A stretch of DNA of 64,000 bases from Basidiobolus meristosporus CBS 931.73 (Eukaryota > Basidiobolomycota > Basidiobolomycetes > Basidiobolales > Basidiobolaceae): assembly GCA_002104905.1 (NCBI GenBank), contig MCFE01000508.1:1-64000 (forward strand), in the 5' to 3' direction. The position numbers and the translations under genes are program-made. Of this stretch, positions 46,805-58,198 are shown piece by piece. Below the pieces are notes generated by a model. It saw nothing but the letters and a program-made list of their open reading frames with translations, was not told the origin of the DNA and made no database searches. How positions within the stretch are numbered: position 1 is the stretch's first letter; each line of letters starts with the position of its first letter.

Positions 46805-49048
46805 ATGCTGCCAGAAAATAAAGCAAAGTTATCTGGTTCCCAATTAAATCCACCGCTGATGGCAACAGAGGAATGGTTGGACAACAGCTTGCTTTGACAT
46901 TCAGTGCAACAAGTGGGGCTACATCCAAAAAAGGCCCTGTGGACAGTGTGCCCATTGAAGGTAATAATGCAGACTCCTCAGGCTCTCCGTCAAGTAGGCA
47001 ACTGAGAACCTCTGCAAATCCACAAGCTAACTGTTATGCTCAGAATGATGAGAATGTAGCAAATGCAGTACCCTTAGTTGAAGACCAGCAAGTGGCTGGC
47101 ATAACATCACCACCACCCATATTAGCAAGTATGTTGTCAGCTCATACCAAAGCATTTGGGTGTAGTGAGTGATAGGATAGATACAATGGCCCAGAGAAAT
47201 CAGGAAATAGCCCAGAAACAGGAGGAGGTGATAATATATGTAGAGCAGTCAATGTTCTGGTAGAGAAAGCAGTATCTTTGCTGCAAAGAAGGAACTCAAG
47301 TAGCTCAATGTCACAGCCAAGAACTGAGCCATTTCCTAATGTAACAGGAGAGGAGCACTGTACAGACTTTGAAGCACAACAACATGCCCAAAGATGAAGC
47401 CCATAGAAGAACCTACCACAGCATGGGAGGGGGACATTGTGACATCCATACCAGAGCCTAAAAATCAAAAGACATTGAAGATCTGTGATGCTGCTGAGTG
47501 CAATAATGAAGAGTGGGGTAATATTCAGGAAGCTCTCAGAAGTCTAGCACACCATCACCTTAAGGCCAGCATGCCTTGGGACTATCAGGTACTCAGGCCA
47601 AGCAGAATGCCCTTTATTAGTTCTGTGAGCATTATCTTAGACTCTGACAGGCAAGCAGACTTTGGGCCAGCATTTGTATGCTAAGAAAGTATTGTAAGAA
47701 TAGAAGAAACTATCAATGGCAGAAGAACAAGGGTGCCATGGCTAAACGCCAGCAAGTTCTTCAAAGCCCATTACAAGCAGGGCCAAAAGCTCCAGACAAG
47801 CATCAAAGAGATGTCAGGTAACTGTAAGTGTGCCAATTATGGACAAGCAGGCAGACACAGATGCACTAGCACAACACTTAACAAGAAAAAAGCGTGATAC
47901 CACTCAAGAAGCACTCAGTCAAAGTAGCAGTGAAGGACCTGGCAGTGATAAAAACAAGCAGCTTTTACAGGAGCCCTTAACAATGATAGTTCAGAGATTG
48001 AAACAAGCAGAAAAGAAATGTCACATTGCCAGAAGAGCGCCAGCAAGGGACAAGCAGGGCAAAACAGATGTGTCAGAGCGGAATTTATCCAGGAGAAAAC
48101 AAGTTCTTTACAAGAAAAATCAGACATAATAGTAGTGAAAGACCTGACAGTGATAAAGGAAAAGGGAAAGGGAAAAACATCTACCCAATCCTGAAACAGG
48201 GAGGCATGAAAAAAAACTGCAGTTCTTGCCAATTAAAGCTGCAAGTCTGGAACAGACTGAATCCCATCATAGCCAAGAAGAATTACCAACAAGAAAACAG
48301 CTGTTTTCACAAGAGTTGGAAGCGCAGCCAGTTGAGTTATACTCCAGTAAGGTAGATGAGTTTGCTGTAAAAGGCAACTTGTCTACTACAGCCCCCACAT
48401 CCTCCAGTGATGACATATTGGAGATCCCACTGACAGACAAGGCTACAATGGCAAGAGCTTGATACACTATCACAATGCCTTCAGTGGAATTCTGGAACAT
48501 TAATAGGCACACCAAGAGGTTGCAGCACTTCTTCAAGTGCAGTGCTCAAGAAAACCCACTGGAATATTGCAAGGATTTATTGCAAAGACTGGCGGATGAG
48601 GTGTTAGACCTTCCAGTGCTGGCTGAAGACCGGGATGTGTGAGAACCAGTGAATGAACAGTGGCATAAAGCTGTTGGGTTCCCACCAAAGTTGTGGAAGT
48701 AGAGTATTACATCAGAAATACTTTTTTTGAGCAGTGGATTTTATGGAGTTACTTGTTGAGCATAGGGCTAGGCTTAATGTTAGTGTAGGGTATAGGAACT
48801 TGTATAGGTCAATTCAATTGGCTATTGAGGTATAACTGAAGTTTCAATGGAAATAAATCAATATGTATGCATGGAAAGTAAAAGAAATGGTTGAGTCAGG
48901 AAGTAAGGAGTGTGAAAAAGAGGCACTAGCCAATCAATGCACACAAATGTAGGAGGTGATAGCATGTCTGGGATCTGAAGGTGAGCAAATTTGCAGGGAA
49001 CCAATCAAAAGTCACTTATATATTATTGTGATGAAAAAATTTCACTAA
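46805..49048 (+). pseudogene. Companion gene of the T element (T3 copy), unknown function
   Basis: Unrecognised protein, the best preserved of three copies though frameshifted. Order: basic start MLPENKAKLSG (46805); Ser/Thr region 46873-47172; helical segment near 47180-47260; an SLAHHHLKASMPWDYQ block (47394-47684); two lysine/serine-rich repeat units (47830-48129 and 48026-48355, each with a KQAxTD-like start and SxSExxGSDK-like end); the acidic VDEFAVKGNLSTTAPTSS block near 48350-48410; a Trp-containing block near 48600-48700; and the end SHLYIIVMKKFH at 49048. Length is similar in all copies, so a full protein would be about 700 residues. It may be an accessory DNA-binding or mobility protein, but that is a guess. 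Confidence 0.6.
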
Positions 49049-49169
49049 GCTTTTTGTGAAATCTGGGGTGCAATGATTTTTCAACAGTCTCTGGACAGTG
49101 TCCTGACAGGATCAGTACCTCCTAGTCATGGGACTTTAACTTTGTGATGGTCTTTTGATGGGATCATTA

Positions 49170-49187
49170 CAATAATTTTCCATAGGG
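49170..49187. repeat. Right terminal inverted repeat of T3
   Basis: The reverse complement reads CCCTATGGAAAATTATTG, matching CCCTATGAGAATAATTTGG at the end of T0 (4030) and the outer end of T4 (55236). Transposase sequence of another copy starts immediately after at 49188. Confidence 0.6.
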
Positions 49188-49594
49188 CTCTGTACATTTT
49201 CTCTGCAGACCAATGACGTTCCTAGTGTTGGTGTTTGGATAATAGTAATGTGTGTGAGTTACAGAGTAAGTCCCCTGGATTTTGCATATTGGACAGCAAT
49301 ACCATCCATTGTGCCCTGAAAAGCTGGCTACCTTGCTGATGGCTGGTGTATGTTCAATGGAGATAATAATATGCGCTTTGATATAGCCACCATTTTTCAT
49401 TATCCTGCTGGAAGCACACAAAATTCATCCAGCAATGGATACCAATAGCTATCCTGGTTGGATGGCAATTTAGGCCCAGATAACCTTGAGACTACAATCA
49501 TATTTCTGCTCTGATACCATGAGATAGGCAGCAGATTCAGGTTGATGAGAATCAGTGGCCAGCAGGATTTGCTGGTAGAGTACTTGTATTGCAA
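49188..49594 (-). pseudogene. Tnp2-type transposase core fragment (T4)
   Basis: The minus strand reads PLILINLNLLPISWYQSRNM (49400-49594), then KAHIIISIEHTPAISKVASF and YCCPICKIQGTYSVTHTHYYY. The Asp of the usual IGDTP reads His here. Its N-terminal side continues at 51857 after repeat R3; its C-terminal side ends at 49188, at the T3 terminus. Confidence 0.7.
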
Positions 49595-49919
49595 GACTTG
49601 TTCTGTTGAGTTATAATTAGCTTGGGGTGTGTTCTACAATGTAGAGGCTAATCAACAATGTACAACAACTTCCAGTAAGCTAGTATTAAAATAGTTTATT
49701 GGGTGCTTGATATACTGATAGAATATAAAACTCTCACCAATATCTTCAATCTTAGGCTCAAAATATATTCTAGGCAATGTATCTCACTTCTACAGCAGTA
49801 TTCTGACCTTCTGTTGACCATAGGGCTTATATACTTTTATAGCAACTATTCCTTATATGGAAGTCATTTTTTTCTTAGAAAAAAATATTTCCTAATGTGG
49901 AAGTCCTGAACTCCACTTT

Positions 49920-50115
49920 AAACTGAAAGGGTGTCTAAAGGGGTGTCTTTAAAATAAAGGGGCTTCTTGTAGTGGTCTCTAAAGTGGACTTTACACTACA
50001 GGGTGCCTACAGGGGCTACTTTAGAGTAAGGGGGCTTCTTAAAGGGGTCTCTAAAGGGGTCTTTAGAATAAAAAGGTGTGTTCAGAGTGAAGGGGTTTCT
50101 TAAAGGGGACTTTTC
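49920..50115. repeat. Degenerate minisatellite in R3 (AAAGGGGTCTCTAAAGGGG-like)
   Basis: This run of imperfect repeats is built from words such as CTAAAGGGGTGTCT, TTCTTAAAGGGGTCTCTAAA and GTGAAGGGGTTTCTTAAAGG. It is the reverse complement of the array at 11225-11420. It is absent at the matching point of R2. Confidence 0.7.
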
Positions 50116-50424
50116 CAACAGAAAAGTAGGAGTTTTTGTAGAGCTTTTATTGGAATCTTGTGAACTTTGCAATCTCTTTACTGATGTAGTTTTAATCAAA
50201 GTTAGATTACTCAACAGAGTAAGTAATGCAGGCAAAGTCTTTTAACATTTGGACTAGTAATTATAGTGTGGAGACTCTGGAAAGAGAGCTCCATTATATT
50301 TTTCAGCTGGGGAAGCCATATATACAAAAATGTGAAGGATCCAAGTTTTTGGGCAACTGCACTAGCAATGCATGAGATACAAGGCTAAAATCTTGCAGTT
50401 GCAATGTTAAGACATAGGTGCTGC

Positions 50425-51495
50425 TGTGGTGGTGTATAGGTCCAAGGGAGAGATATGTCCAACACTTCTCAAGTGTTTTGTGTGTGGGGTGTTCACTGGG
50501 TGCAATAACCTCTGGCAAAAGCTTGCTAGGAATACTTGGGTTCTGTCTCTAATCTAATGTGAAGGGGAATAAAGCCACAAGCTTCTCAAGGGAAAACTAT
50601 TGAGCTACAATCCCCAACTTAGTTGGCATCTTAACAAAAGTATGTGCTGGGTTCAGCGTCCTTTGAGATGACATTGTACTAATGCTTCCAAAGTCAAAAC
50701 TACTGTAAACTCCACCAGCAGGGACTTGATAAGAATGCAGCTGTATTCAATAGTTACAAAGACAGAAAAGTGTCTTTGCCTGTACAAGAACAAACTTGGG
50801 AAAGAATCAAATATAATAAAAGATGCCAACTCTGAGTATTCCATGTAAGTAGTACCTCCAAGGTCAGTTGGCTGTCAGCACGGTTTCCTGGGAGTGTCCT
50901 GCGGTCTAGGGTTGGAAGTTCAGGTAGCAGCAGGTAGCAATGATCACACTAATCAACAAGTTGGTATATTGATAAAAGGGTTGATGATTTATTGTTGAGG
51001 GATAGCCTCCCTTATATACTTTTCTCACTGGCTAAGTGATTACTAATCATGGTGTTCCAGAAGGTTCCAGATATCAATAGAAATCTTAATGACATCAGAA
51101 TGACCCAAGAATGTTCCAAGTAGGTGCTGGAAGATTCTAAGTGGCACAGCACATCCAACCAATCAGGAATCAGTATTCTGAGACTTGTGTAACATAGGGA
51201 TACCATATATGGTATGGAAATGGTAGGGATGGTGACACAGGTTGATCATGTGTTACAGGTACTGGCGCGGGTACTTGCCAAATATAGATGTACTTATAGC
51301 TAGTAATCTTACATAAGGTGAGAGGTAACTCATGCAATAAGGTAAGCAGGTGTGATAGTCAACTGGCTTATGGGATAGTACTGATTGGGTAAGACAAATG
51401 GGATAAAACTGAAATAAGTGTAGTAGAGATATAGGGAAGTAGAAAATAGGGGAATGAGCACATCTGTCAGTGGGTGTCACTGTCACCCCACTACA
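50425..51495 (-). repeat. Solo LTR of gypsy family D inside R3
   Basis: Exactly 1071 bp. On the plus strand it starts TGTGGTGGTG and ends CCCCACTACA. Flanks are CTGC (50421-50424) and CCGC (51496-51499), a diverged 4 bp duplication of the site still intact in R2 (GGTGCAGCACC at 20433). It carries ATACCATATATGGTAT at 51200-51215. Confidence 0.9.
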
Positions 51496-51856
51496 CCGCA
51501 CCTGTGGTAATATCATGAAACTTGATTGGCTGGTTCAGAAGTTACATGCAATCAAAGTCACCATAGTAATCCTAGCAATAGAGGCCTAATATATATAGTA
51601 ATTGGACTCTTTTGATCAAAACTCCCTAAGTACTGCCTCAAACAATCTGTAATTTGAAACATGTGTGTGCTACCGAGTGTTCTGCATGACATTATTTTCC
51701 TTGGTGGATTACTTGTTTGGGTCTGAAGCTTTTGTTCTCAAAGTGAGAAATTCTTGATCTTTCATTTGTGGGTTACAATGGCAAAAGCAAAATAAAGAAA
51801 TAAGTGTAATATTAGTTTTGAGATATTGTGGTAATGTAATACTTTCAGTTACCACA

Positions 51857-52830
51857 GAATCTATCAAGTGCCAAGGCAGAGGCATGCTGGTATATTCCTT
51901 CAAAGTAGCCCTTGCTTCTTAGCTGTTGGTAATGTTTACCATCAATTATTGAATATGTTTGTGCCTGATTGATACTGAGTTCCATACTTTACAGCTTCAC
52001 AATATTTCCTGGACTGCATGAGCCTCTTTAGACAGGGTATCACTGTTATATATCTGGAGTGTGAGCAACATCTTCCTGCAATAGTGGTAGATTCTTGGCA
52101 AATTGGACACCTTGCAATGGTGGCATTTTCTGATGTGAATGCCATGCAACTGTTATCACATGCTAGTATCAGGACAGCCTCTGGGGCATATGTAGCCAGC
52201 TGCATGATGGTAGTCCATTTATATCATATACCTGGTAAGTTGCATCCTGGGATGATTTTGACAAGAAGTATTAGTAAGTCCTTAAAGCCCCCATTACTGA
52301 TATCAGTGGAAATGTGCCACTTCTCTAGCCACAACATCCCATCATCCACCAGTAGATGGATTACTGGGCTAATATGACTCCATAAAGGATCCTCAGCACT
52401 TTTTTCAACAGGTGTTGTCTTATTGCATGATGGGATCTTAATGGGCATATGCAGGGTACTGTTGTTAGGGAAGATAGGGTCACAATCCTTCAATGTGCCT
52501 GCTTCTTTGGAGCTATCACTATGTGTGCCATATTCAGAAGGGTGGTGTAGCCTAAAGGCTTCACAAACTCACCTGACTTAGTTTGCACAAGGTGACAAGT
52601 ATTTCTAGGTGCTGTTTTAGAAGAATCAAGTGGCCAGCAAGATATTTTTGGTACAGTAGTGACTGATAAGTGGTCAAGTTTGACTTGTGTGGCAAAACAC
52701 TAGCTGTGATCCTTGTAATACTTCATATGTTGTCTGAGTGCTTCATGGCTGAGAGGCTTGCTATAATAGCAACATGGTTTTTTAATCCTCTCTTACAGTG
52801 TTAAATCAAAGTAGTCTTTTCCATGGGGCA
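51857..52830 (-). pseudogene. Tnp2-type transposase N-terminal part (T4)
   Basis: Minus-strand homologue of 44806-46582. The finger-like start near 52690-52810 keeps a LSHEALRQHMKYYKDH-like segment. 52224-52493 reads FPNNSTLHMPIKIPSCNKTT and HISPVIHLLVDDGML. 51942-52205 reads IARCPICQESTTIAGRCC and YCEAVKYGTQ. It continues at 49594 after R3. Stops and shifts are frequent. Confidence 0.68.
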
Positions 52831-53046
52831 AACAGTTTGACACTCAGCAACTTAGTACTATTATATCAATTCTTTGTCAATACTCATGTGAATCTAAGAG
52901 AGTCTTGTATTTGAGACATTGTACCTACATGAATGTAAGATTCAATGATGACCTGCTATAGTAAGCATTATAAATAAAGTTGTGGCACCTCATACACAAG
53001 TATATGTAACACTATTTCACCTTTAGTTTGACTCACTTCCATATAT

Positions 53047-55098
53047 ATGTGGCCATAAACAAAGTAAAGTTGACTGGTTCCCAACCAAAACCCACTACTG
53101 ACAGTAGCAGAAGAACAGCTGGACAACAGTTTCTCTGATATTCAGTGCAACAAGTGGGACTACAAACAAAAAAGACCCTGTGGAGAGTGTGCCCACTGAA
53201 GGTAATAATGCAGACTCCTCAGGCTGTCAGTCAAGTAGGTAATTATCAATCTCTGCAGAGCCACAAGCTGACCATAATGCTGAGGCAGATGAGAGTGTAG
53301 CAAAAGTGGAACCTCCAGTTTAAGACCAGCAAGTGGCTGACATGACACCACCACCTTTATTAGCAAGGATGTTGTCAGCCCATACCAAAGCATTACTGGG
53401 GCAATCAGGTGCAGTGGCTGATCAGATAGATGCAATGGCCCAGGGAACTCCAGAAATAATCCACAAACTGGATGAGCAGATAATACATGCAGAGCAATCA
53501 ATATCCCATGTAGAGAGAGCAGTATCTTTGCTGCAAAGAAGGAACTGAAGTAGCTCAATGTCACAGCCAAGAATTGAGCCATTTCCCAATGTAACAGCAG
53601 AGGAACACTATACAGTCTTTGAAGCACAGCAACAGTGCCCATAGATAAAGCCCACAAAGATTACCTATCACAGCATGGGAGGGACAGAATGAAGAGTTTA
53701 TACCAAAGCCTAAAGATCAAAAGACTTTGAAGATATGTGAAGTTGTTGAGTGCAATAATGAAGAGTGGGCTGTTGTTCAAGAGGTTATAAGAAGTCTAGC
53801 ATGCTAACACTTCAAGGCCAGCATACCATGGGATCATCAGGAGCTCAAGGCCAAGCAGGATGAGCTGGAATTGCTCCATAAACATTATCCTGGATTCAGA
53901 CATGCAAACAGAATTTGCGCCAGCATTTGTAAGCTAAGAAAGTATCTCTAGAATAGCTGAAACTACCATAGGCAGAAGAACAAGGGTGCAATGGCTAAAA
54001 ACCAGCAGCTTCCTCAAGGGCCTATTACAACCAGGGCTGAAAGCTCCCAACAAGCATCAAAAAGACATCAGGTAGCTGGAAGTGTGCTAATAAGGGAAAA
54101 GCAGGCATACACAGATGCACCAGCACAATATATTTCAGGGAAAAAGCATAGTTCTATTCAAGAAGCACTCAGTCAAAGTGGCAGTGAAAGATCTGGCAAT
54201 AATAAAGGAAAAGGTAAATGGAAAGAAGTCTTCCCAAGCCAGAGACAGCAAAATATAAGAAAAAAGCTACAGTTCTTGCAAGCCAATCCTGAAAGTCTTA
54301 AATAGACTGAATCCCATCATAGCCAAGCAGAATCCCTAACAAGAAAATGGCTGTTTTCACAACAATTGGAAGTGCAGCCTGTTGAGCTACACTTGAGTGA
54401 GGTAGATGAGTTTGTAGAGAAAGACAACTTGTCTACCACAGCCTCCATATCCTCTATTGTTGAGAGAGTGGATATCCCACTACCATACAAAGTGACAACA
54501 CCAAGAACCCAAAAGGTTATCACAATGCCTTCAGTAGAGTTTGGAACATCAACAGGCACACTCAGAGGTTGCAGCCCTTCTTCAAGAGCAGTGCTCAAGA
54601 AAACTCACTTGAGTATTGCAAGGATTTATTGCAAAGACTGGCAGATGTGGTGCTAGACCTTGCAGTGCCAGCTGAGGACCAGGACATATGGGAACCAGTG
54701 AATGAGTGGTGGCATAAAGCTGTAGGGTTCCTGCTAAAGTCATGGAAACAGGGCGTTAGAGCAAAAATACTTTTTTTGAGTGGTGGATTTTAATGGAGTT
54801 ACTTGTTGAGTGTGGGGTTAGGCTTAATGTTGGTGTAGGGTATAGGGACTTGTATAGGTCAATACAGTTGGTAACCAAGGTACAACCAAAGTTTCAATGG
54901 ATATAAATCAATTTGTATGCATGAAAAGTCAGAGAAATGGTCAAGTCAGTAAATAAGGAGTGTGCAAAAGAGGCACTAGCCAATCAATGCACACAAGCAT
55001 AGGAGGTCATAGTGTGTACAGTATCAGAAAGTGAGAAAATTGGCAGAGAACCAATCAAAAGCCACCTTTACATTGTTGAGATGAAATATTTTGACTAA
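53047..55098 (+). pseudogene. Companion gene of the T element (T4 copy), unknown function
   Basis: Same layout as the T3 copy. The start codon at 53047 is soon followed by stops. Readable blocks: a helical segment GAVADQIDAMAQG, IIHKLDEQIIHAEQ and VSLLQRRN (53333-53548); one lysine/serine repeat unit (53991-54305, AQYISGKKHSSIQEALSQSG); VDEFVEKDNLSTTASISS (54366-54656); a Trp-rich segment (DIWEPVNEWWHKAVGFLLK, 54680-54740); and the end SHLYIVEMKYFD at 55098. Only one repeat unit is present, against two in T3. The large open frame on the opposite strand (53160-53657) is its antisense shadow. Confidence 0.6.
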
Positions 55099-55236
55099 GT
55101 TTTTGTGAGATCTAGGGTGCAATCATTTTTTGACGGTCTTTGTATGGTGTCCTGATTGGATCCTTACATCTCAGTCACAGGACTTAGAATATGAGAAAGT
55201 ATTTTGATGGGATCATCACAATAATCTCTCCTAGGG

Positions 55237-55670
55237 TTCTTTATACACAATTAAAGGCCATATCCTCAGTTGTAGACTCTATGTCTGTTGCTGGGCCTTG
55301 GAACTTGTCTGTCAGGCTATTCAGGATGATAACTATAATATCCTCATCAGTAGTTGGTGCACCCGTGAATTCCATCTCATCCACCAGCAGGGTATTTCTG
55401 TAAATTGAAATTTTTTACTTCATCTACTGGCAGCACCTTTGTAGTACAGAATTTTTGTCCAAGATGTGTTTTCTTAGCAGCTGAGCATGACTCATATGGG
55501 CTTTCTAATGCCTTCCAGGCATTCTTTGTCACTTTTGCTCTTAATAATTGAGTTAGCAACGGGTCTTAAACATTAAGGCAAATGCAGTTAAAGGCACTTT
55601 GTTTCTTTCTAGCACCTTAAGCCTTCCTCTCCCACATTTAAATAGCACATTCTTCTCCTATGACAATATC
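55237..55670 (-). pseudogene. Copia Z gag N-terminal part
   Basis: Minus-strand copia gag (UBN2-like). The region 55377-55559 reads AWKALESPYESCSAAKKTHL and GQKFCTTKVLP. After a shift come DEMEFTGAPTTDEDIIVIIL and NSLTDKFQG near 55290-55380. It breaks off at FNCV-stop-R where T3/T4 inserted; the reading continues at 38767. The TAA before R looks like a C to T change of CAA. Confidence 0.8.
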
Positions 55671-55675
55671 CTAAA

Positions 55676-56023
55676 TGTTGTAAGAGTCTTGGATATATTG
55701 GAAGTGATTGTGAGGACATGTAGATTATGTGGTTCTCACTTACTGAGTTATTGAATGTAAAAGTAGTATGTATACTTTTACATGCTCTGGGCATACCAAG
55801 CACATGGAAAAGGGTTAAAAAGATCCAAGTTCATGTGTGTAATACTTGGCACTGTTTGGACAACTTTGAGAAGTTTTATGTTCTGGGTACCTGCTATTTT
55901 GGTGAAAATATTGTAAGTGAATTTCAACAAGGAATTTGGTCAGTATTCTCTATGATTTGAAGGTAATGATCTAAGTTGCTAAGTTAGGTGAATACTTAGG
56001 TGGGATTACAATTTTTTACTACA
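55676..56023 (-). repeat. Copia LTR between Y (3' end) and Z (gag)
   Basis: 348 bp. Plus-strand start TGTTGTAAGAG, end TTACTACA; the purine tract GAGTGGGAG lies just beyond on the minus strand. It is followed on one side by the RNase H end of copia Y and on the other by gag of copia Z, so it serves as 3' LTR of one and 5' LTR of the other, or the two are one tandem pair. Confidence 0.85.
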
Positions 56024-57641
56024 CTCCCACTCAACTAAATGGCCATACTGACTAGTTGTGATTTTGACCTAAGATATCAAACGTGTCTCTAGCTGATGGT
56101 TGGTAAATATTTCTACAATTGTTTCACCTGCAAAACAGTGGGCCAAGCTAACTAAGCTATTCTCTAAAGCTTCTTGTATAAAATAATGTCCAATATCTAT
56201 GTATATAGTTCTAGCATAAAAAGTTGCATTCCACCTATTTTTATACATTCTTGGCTAACTTGAAATAAAGTAATTGGCTTTTTTTTGACATCAATCTAAA
56301 TCTCTTAGAAGCGTTCTCAACCACATTGCTTCTGTTGTAGCTTCACAGGCTGCCATATACTCTGCCACTATGGTGGAAAGTGCCATGGCTGGTTGCTCCC
56401 CTAAATTCCATGAAGTTGCTCCTTTACAGTAAGGTAGGGTGTATGCTCTGGTGGATCTTCTAACTTCCAAATTTCATGCCTAATCAGCATCAAACTATCC
56501 CAAAGGATCCTGCTCTGAGTCCTCATAGGTGTATTGTAAGCAGATATTAGCAGTTTCTCTTAGGTACCAAAAAATCCACTTAACTGCTGCAATATGATTA
56601 GATCTATAGTTCTGATTATGCTGGCTGACAACTCCTACTGAATATCAGATATCTGGACATATTCCAAGCATGATATGCCTCATATAAACAGCAGTAGACT
56701 GATAAAAAAGCCAGAGCTTTTAGATGGCACCAAGCTTTCCTGATTTGGTTGTATTTTGATCAAGTTAAGATTTGTCTTCATTTGGGTAGCTACCAGTTTA
56801 CAGTCCTCCATTAGATACTTCTTTACTATATCTTGAATATACCTAAACTTGCTTAGGATAATAGCCTGGGTACTTCTGTCTATAGAGAACTTTACCCCTA
56901 AGTGGCAACTGAGTTCTTGTAAATCAGAAATTCTGAGCTCTTCAGATACACTGGATTTAGTCTCTTTCAATGTTTCTGGGTTGTTGGTGGCTCTAATAAG
57001 ATCATCCACATATAGAGCTAATAAAACTGGACTTACTCTATCTGGCTTACAGTATATGCAATAGTCATCATTACTACTTTTGAGACTCAAAGATTCCAGA
57101 TAGGAATCTATCTTGCTATTCCAGGCTCTTGGTGATTGTTTGAGGCCATATAGAGATTTGTTCAGCTTGCAGACCAAATGGGAGATATCTTGGTCAGCAA
57201 ACCCATTGGGCTTGTTCATATACATGTCCTTATCAAGTTCTTTATTCAAAGGTGTAGTTTTTACATCCATATGATGTAAAAAAACTTATTTTTGGCAGCA
57301 ATAGCCAATTTTAATCTGATGGTATTAAGCATGGCTATCTGTGCAAAGGTCTCAGTATAGTCAAGTCCTTTTGTTTGAGAGTATCCTTTGACCACAAGTC
57401 TTGTTTTTTACCTCTAAACTGTACCATCAGCCTTGTACTTTGTCTTGAAGATCCATTTCCATCTAATTGATTTTTGGTTGATTGGCAATTTGACTAAGTC
57501 CCAAATTTGATTTTCCATTAGGGCCTGATATTCCTCAGTCATTGCAGATCTCCAAAGCTGTGTCTGAGGGCTATTTAGGGCCTCATTTACTGTCTGGGGT
57601 TCATTGTTATTGAATAAATAGGCATAAGTTAAGTTTGTACC
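56024..57641 (-). pseudogene. Copia Y: RT and RNase H
   Basis: Minus strand. The region 57414-57650 reads YAYLFNNNEPQTVNEALNSP and QALMENQIWDLVKLPIN, the usual copia RT start. 56680-57270 contains LYGLKQSPRAWNSKIDSYLE and the catalytic box YVDD. RNase H follows to about 56050 with stops (STTMAEYMAACEAT-like near 56360). The start is broken at 57641 by gypsy C with duplication GTACC; frame and sequence rejoin at 62098 (INEG then TNLTYAYL). Confidence 0.9.
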
Positions 57642-58171
57642 TGTTGTGAATAGACACAAGGCAAGAAAGTAGAGATAGGCAGGGAAGGACCAAGAAAGAA
57701 CTTGGGTGTGGATCAACAAGACAAGGGGGATTTCCAAGGCAAGGCTGTTTATTCAAGACCTGTGTTTATCAGATTGAGGAATACATACAGGGGTATAAGA
57801 CTATGTATACTTTTTGGCAATATGGATGCCAAGAGTTATTGGCTAACACTGATGGGGCTCTGGGGTGAGGCACAGTAAGTGTGCCAAGATAGAAATATAC
57901 TAAAGAACAGACTAGAAATTCAAATGGGGATATGCCAAGAGTCAGCTGATCATGCAACTAGGTAATGTGACATGCAATTGTAATATATGGTATTGAGCTA
58001 CATATATTTCAAAGGGAAGCTTCCATAGAATATTCCATTGTGTAACATTGACTTGGAGCTTTCAAGAAGTTGCTAGAATGTAGTAAAACTTTCTAGAAGG
58101 AACTGGGACTTCTTCACTCTTTTAATTCAACTGGATCAACAAAAGGTCATGGATGTCATGTGATCATGACA
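57642..58171 (-). repeat. 3' LTR of gypsy C
   Basis: 530 bp. Plus-strand start TGTTGTGAATAGACAC, end GATCATGACA. It is flanked on the left by GTACC (57637-57641), the same 5 bp as at 62098-62102. A purine tract (AGAAGAGGAGAATAG, minus strand) adjoins its element-side end. Confidence 0.92.
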
Positions 58172-58198
58172 CTATTCTCCTCTTCTGAGGGGCTTTCC

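Larger units (their letters stand above)
49640..51856 (-). repeat. LTR-like repeat R, copy R3, interrupted by a D LTR
   Basis: Plus-strand start TGTAGAGGCTAATCAAC, end CAGTTACCACA; in its own orientation it starts TGTGGTAACTG. It contains AAACTATTTTA and CCCAATAAACT on the minus strand, as an LTR would. It is split by a solo D LTR at 50425-51495 and lies inside transposase T4. The 45 bp at 49595-49639 start with the foldback terminus GACTTGTTCTG and are otherwise unassigned. Confidence 0.65.
38768..55236. mobile_element. Composite Tnp2 transposon T3/T4 inserted in copia Z
   Basis: The outer ends are CCCTATAAAAAATAACTTGG (38768) and ...CTCTCCTAGGG (55236), imperfect inverted repeats sharing CCCTA. 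TTCT flanks both sides (38764-38767 and 55237-55240). Inside are one transposase end, gypsy G1 copy 3, a second transposase portion, companion gene T3, an internal transposon end (49187), a second transposase portion with repeat R3, and companion gene T4. It is therefore two T elements fused or nested: either T3 inserted into T4 with later deletion at the G1 site, or a tandem pair sharing ends. Confidence 0.75.

Noticed and set aside
49920-50115. CRISPR-like array
   Set aside because: Spacing is irregular, units run into each other, it is a degenerate minisatellite, and the genome is eukaryotic.
53160-53657. 165-codon open frame on the minus strand
   Set aside because: It lies antisense to the companion gene of T4, whose blocks are conserved on the plus strand in three copies. 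The antisense frame is not conserved in them.
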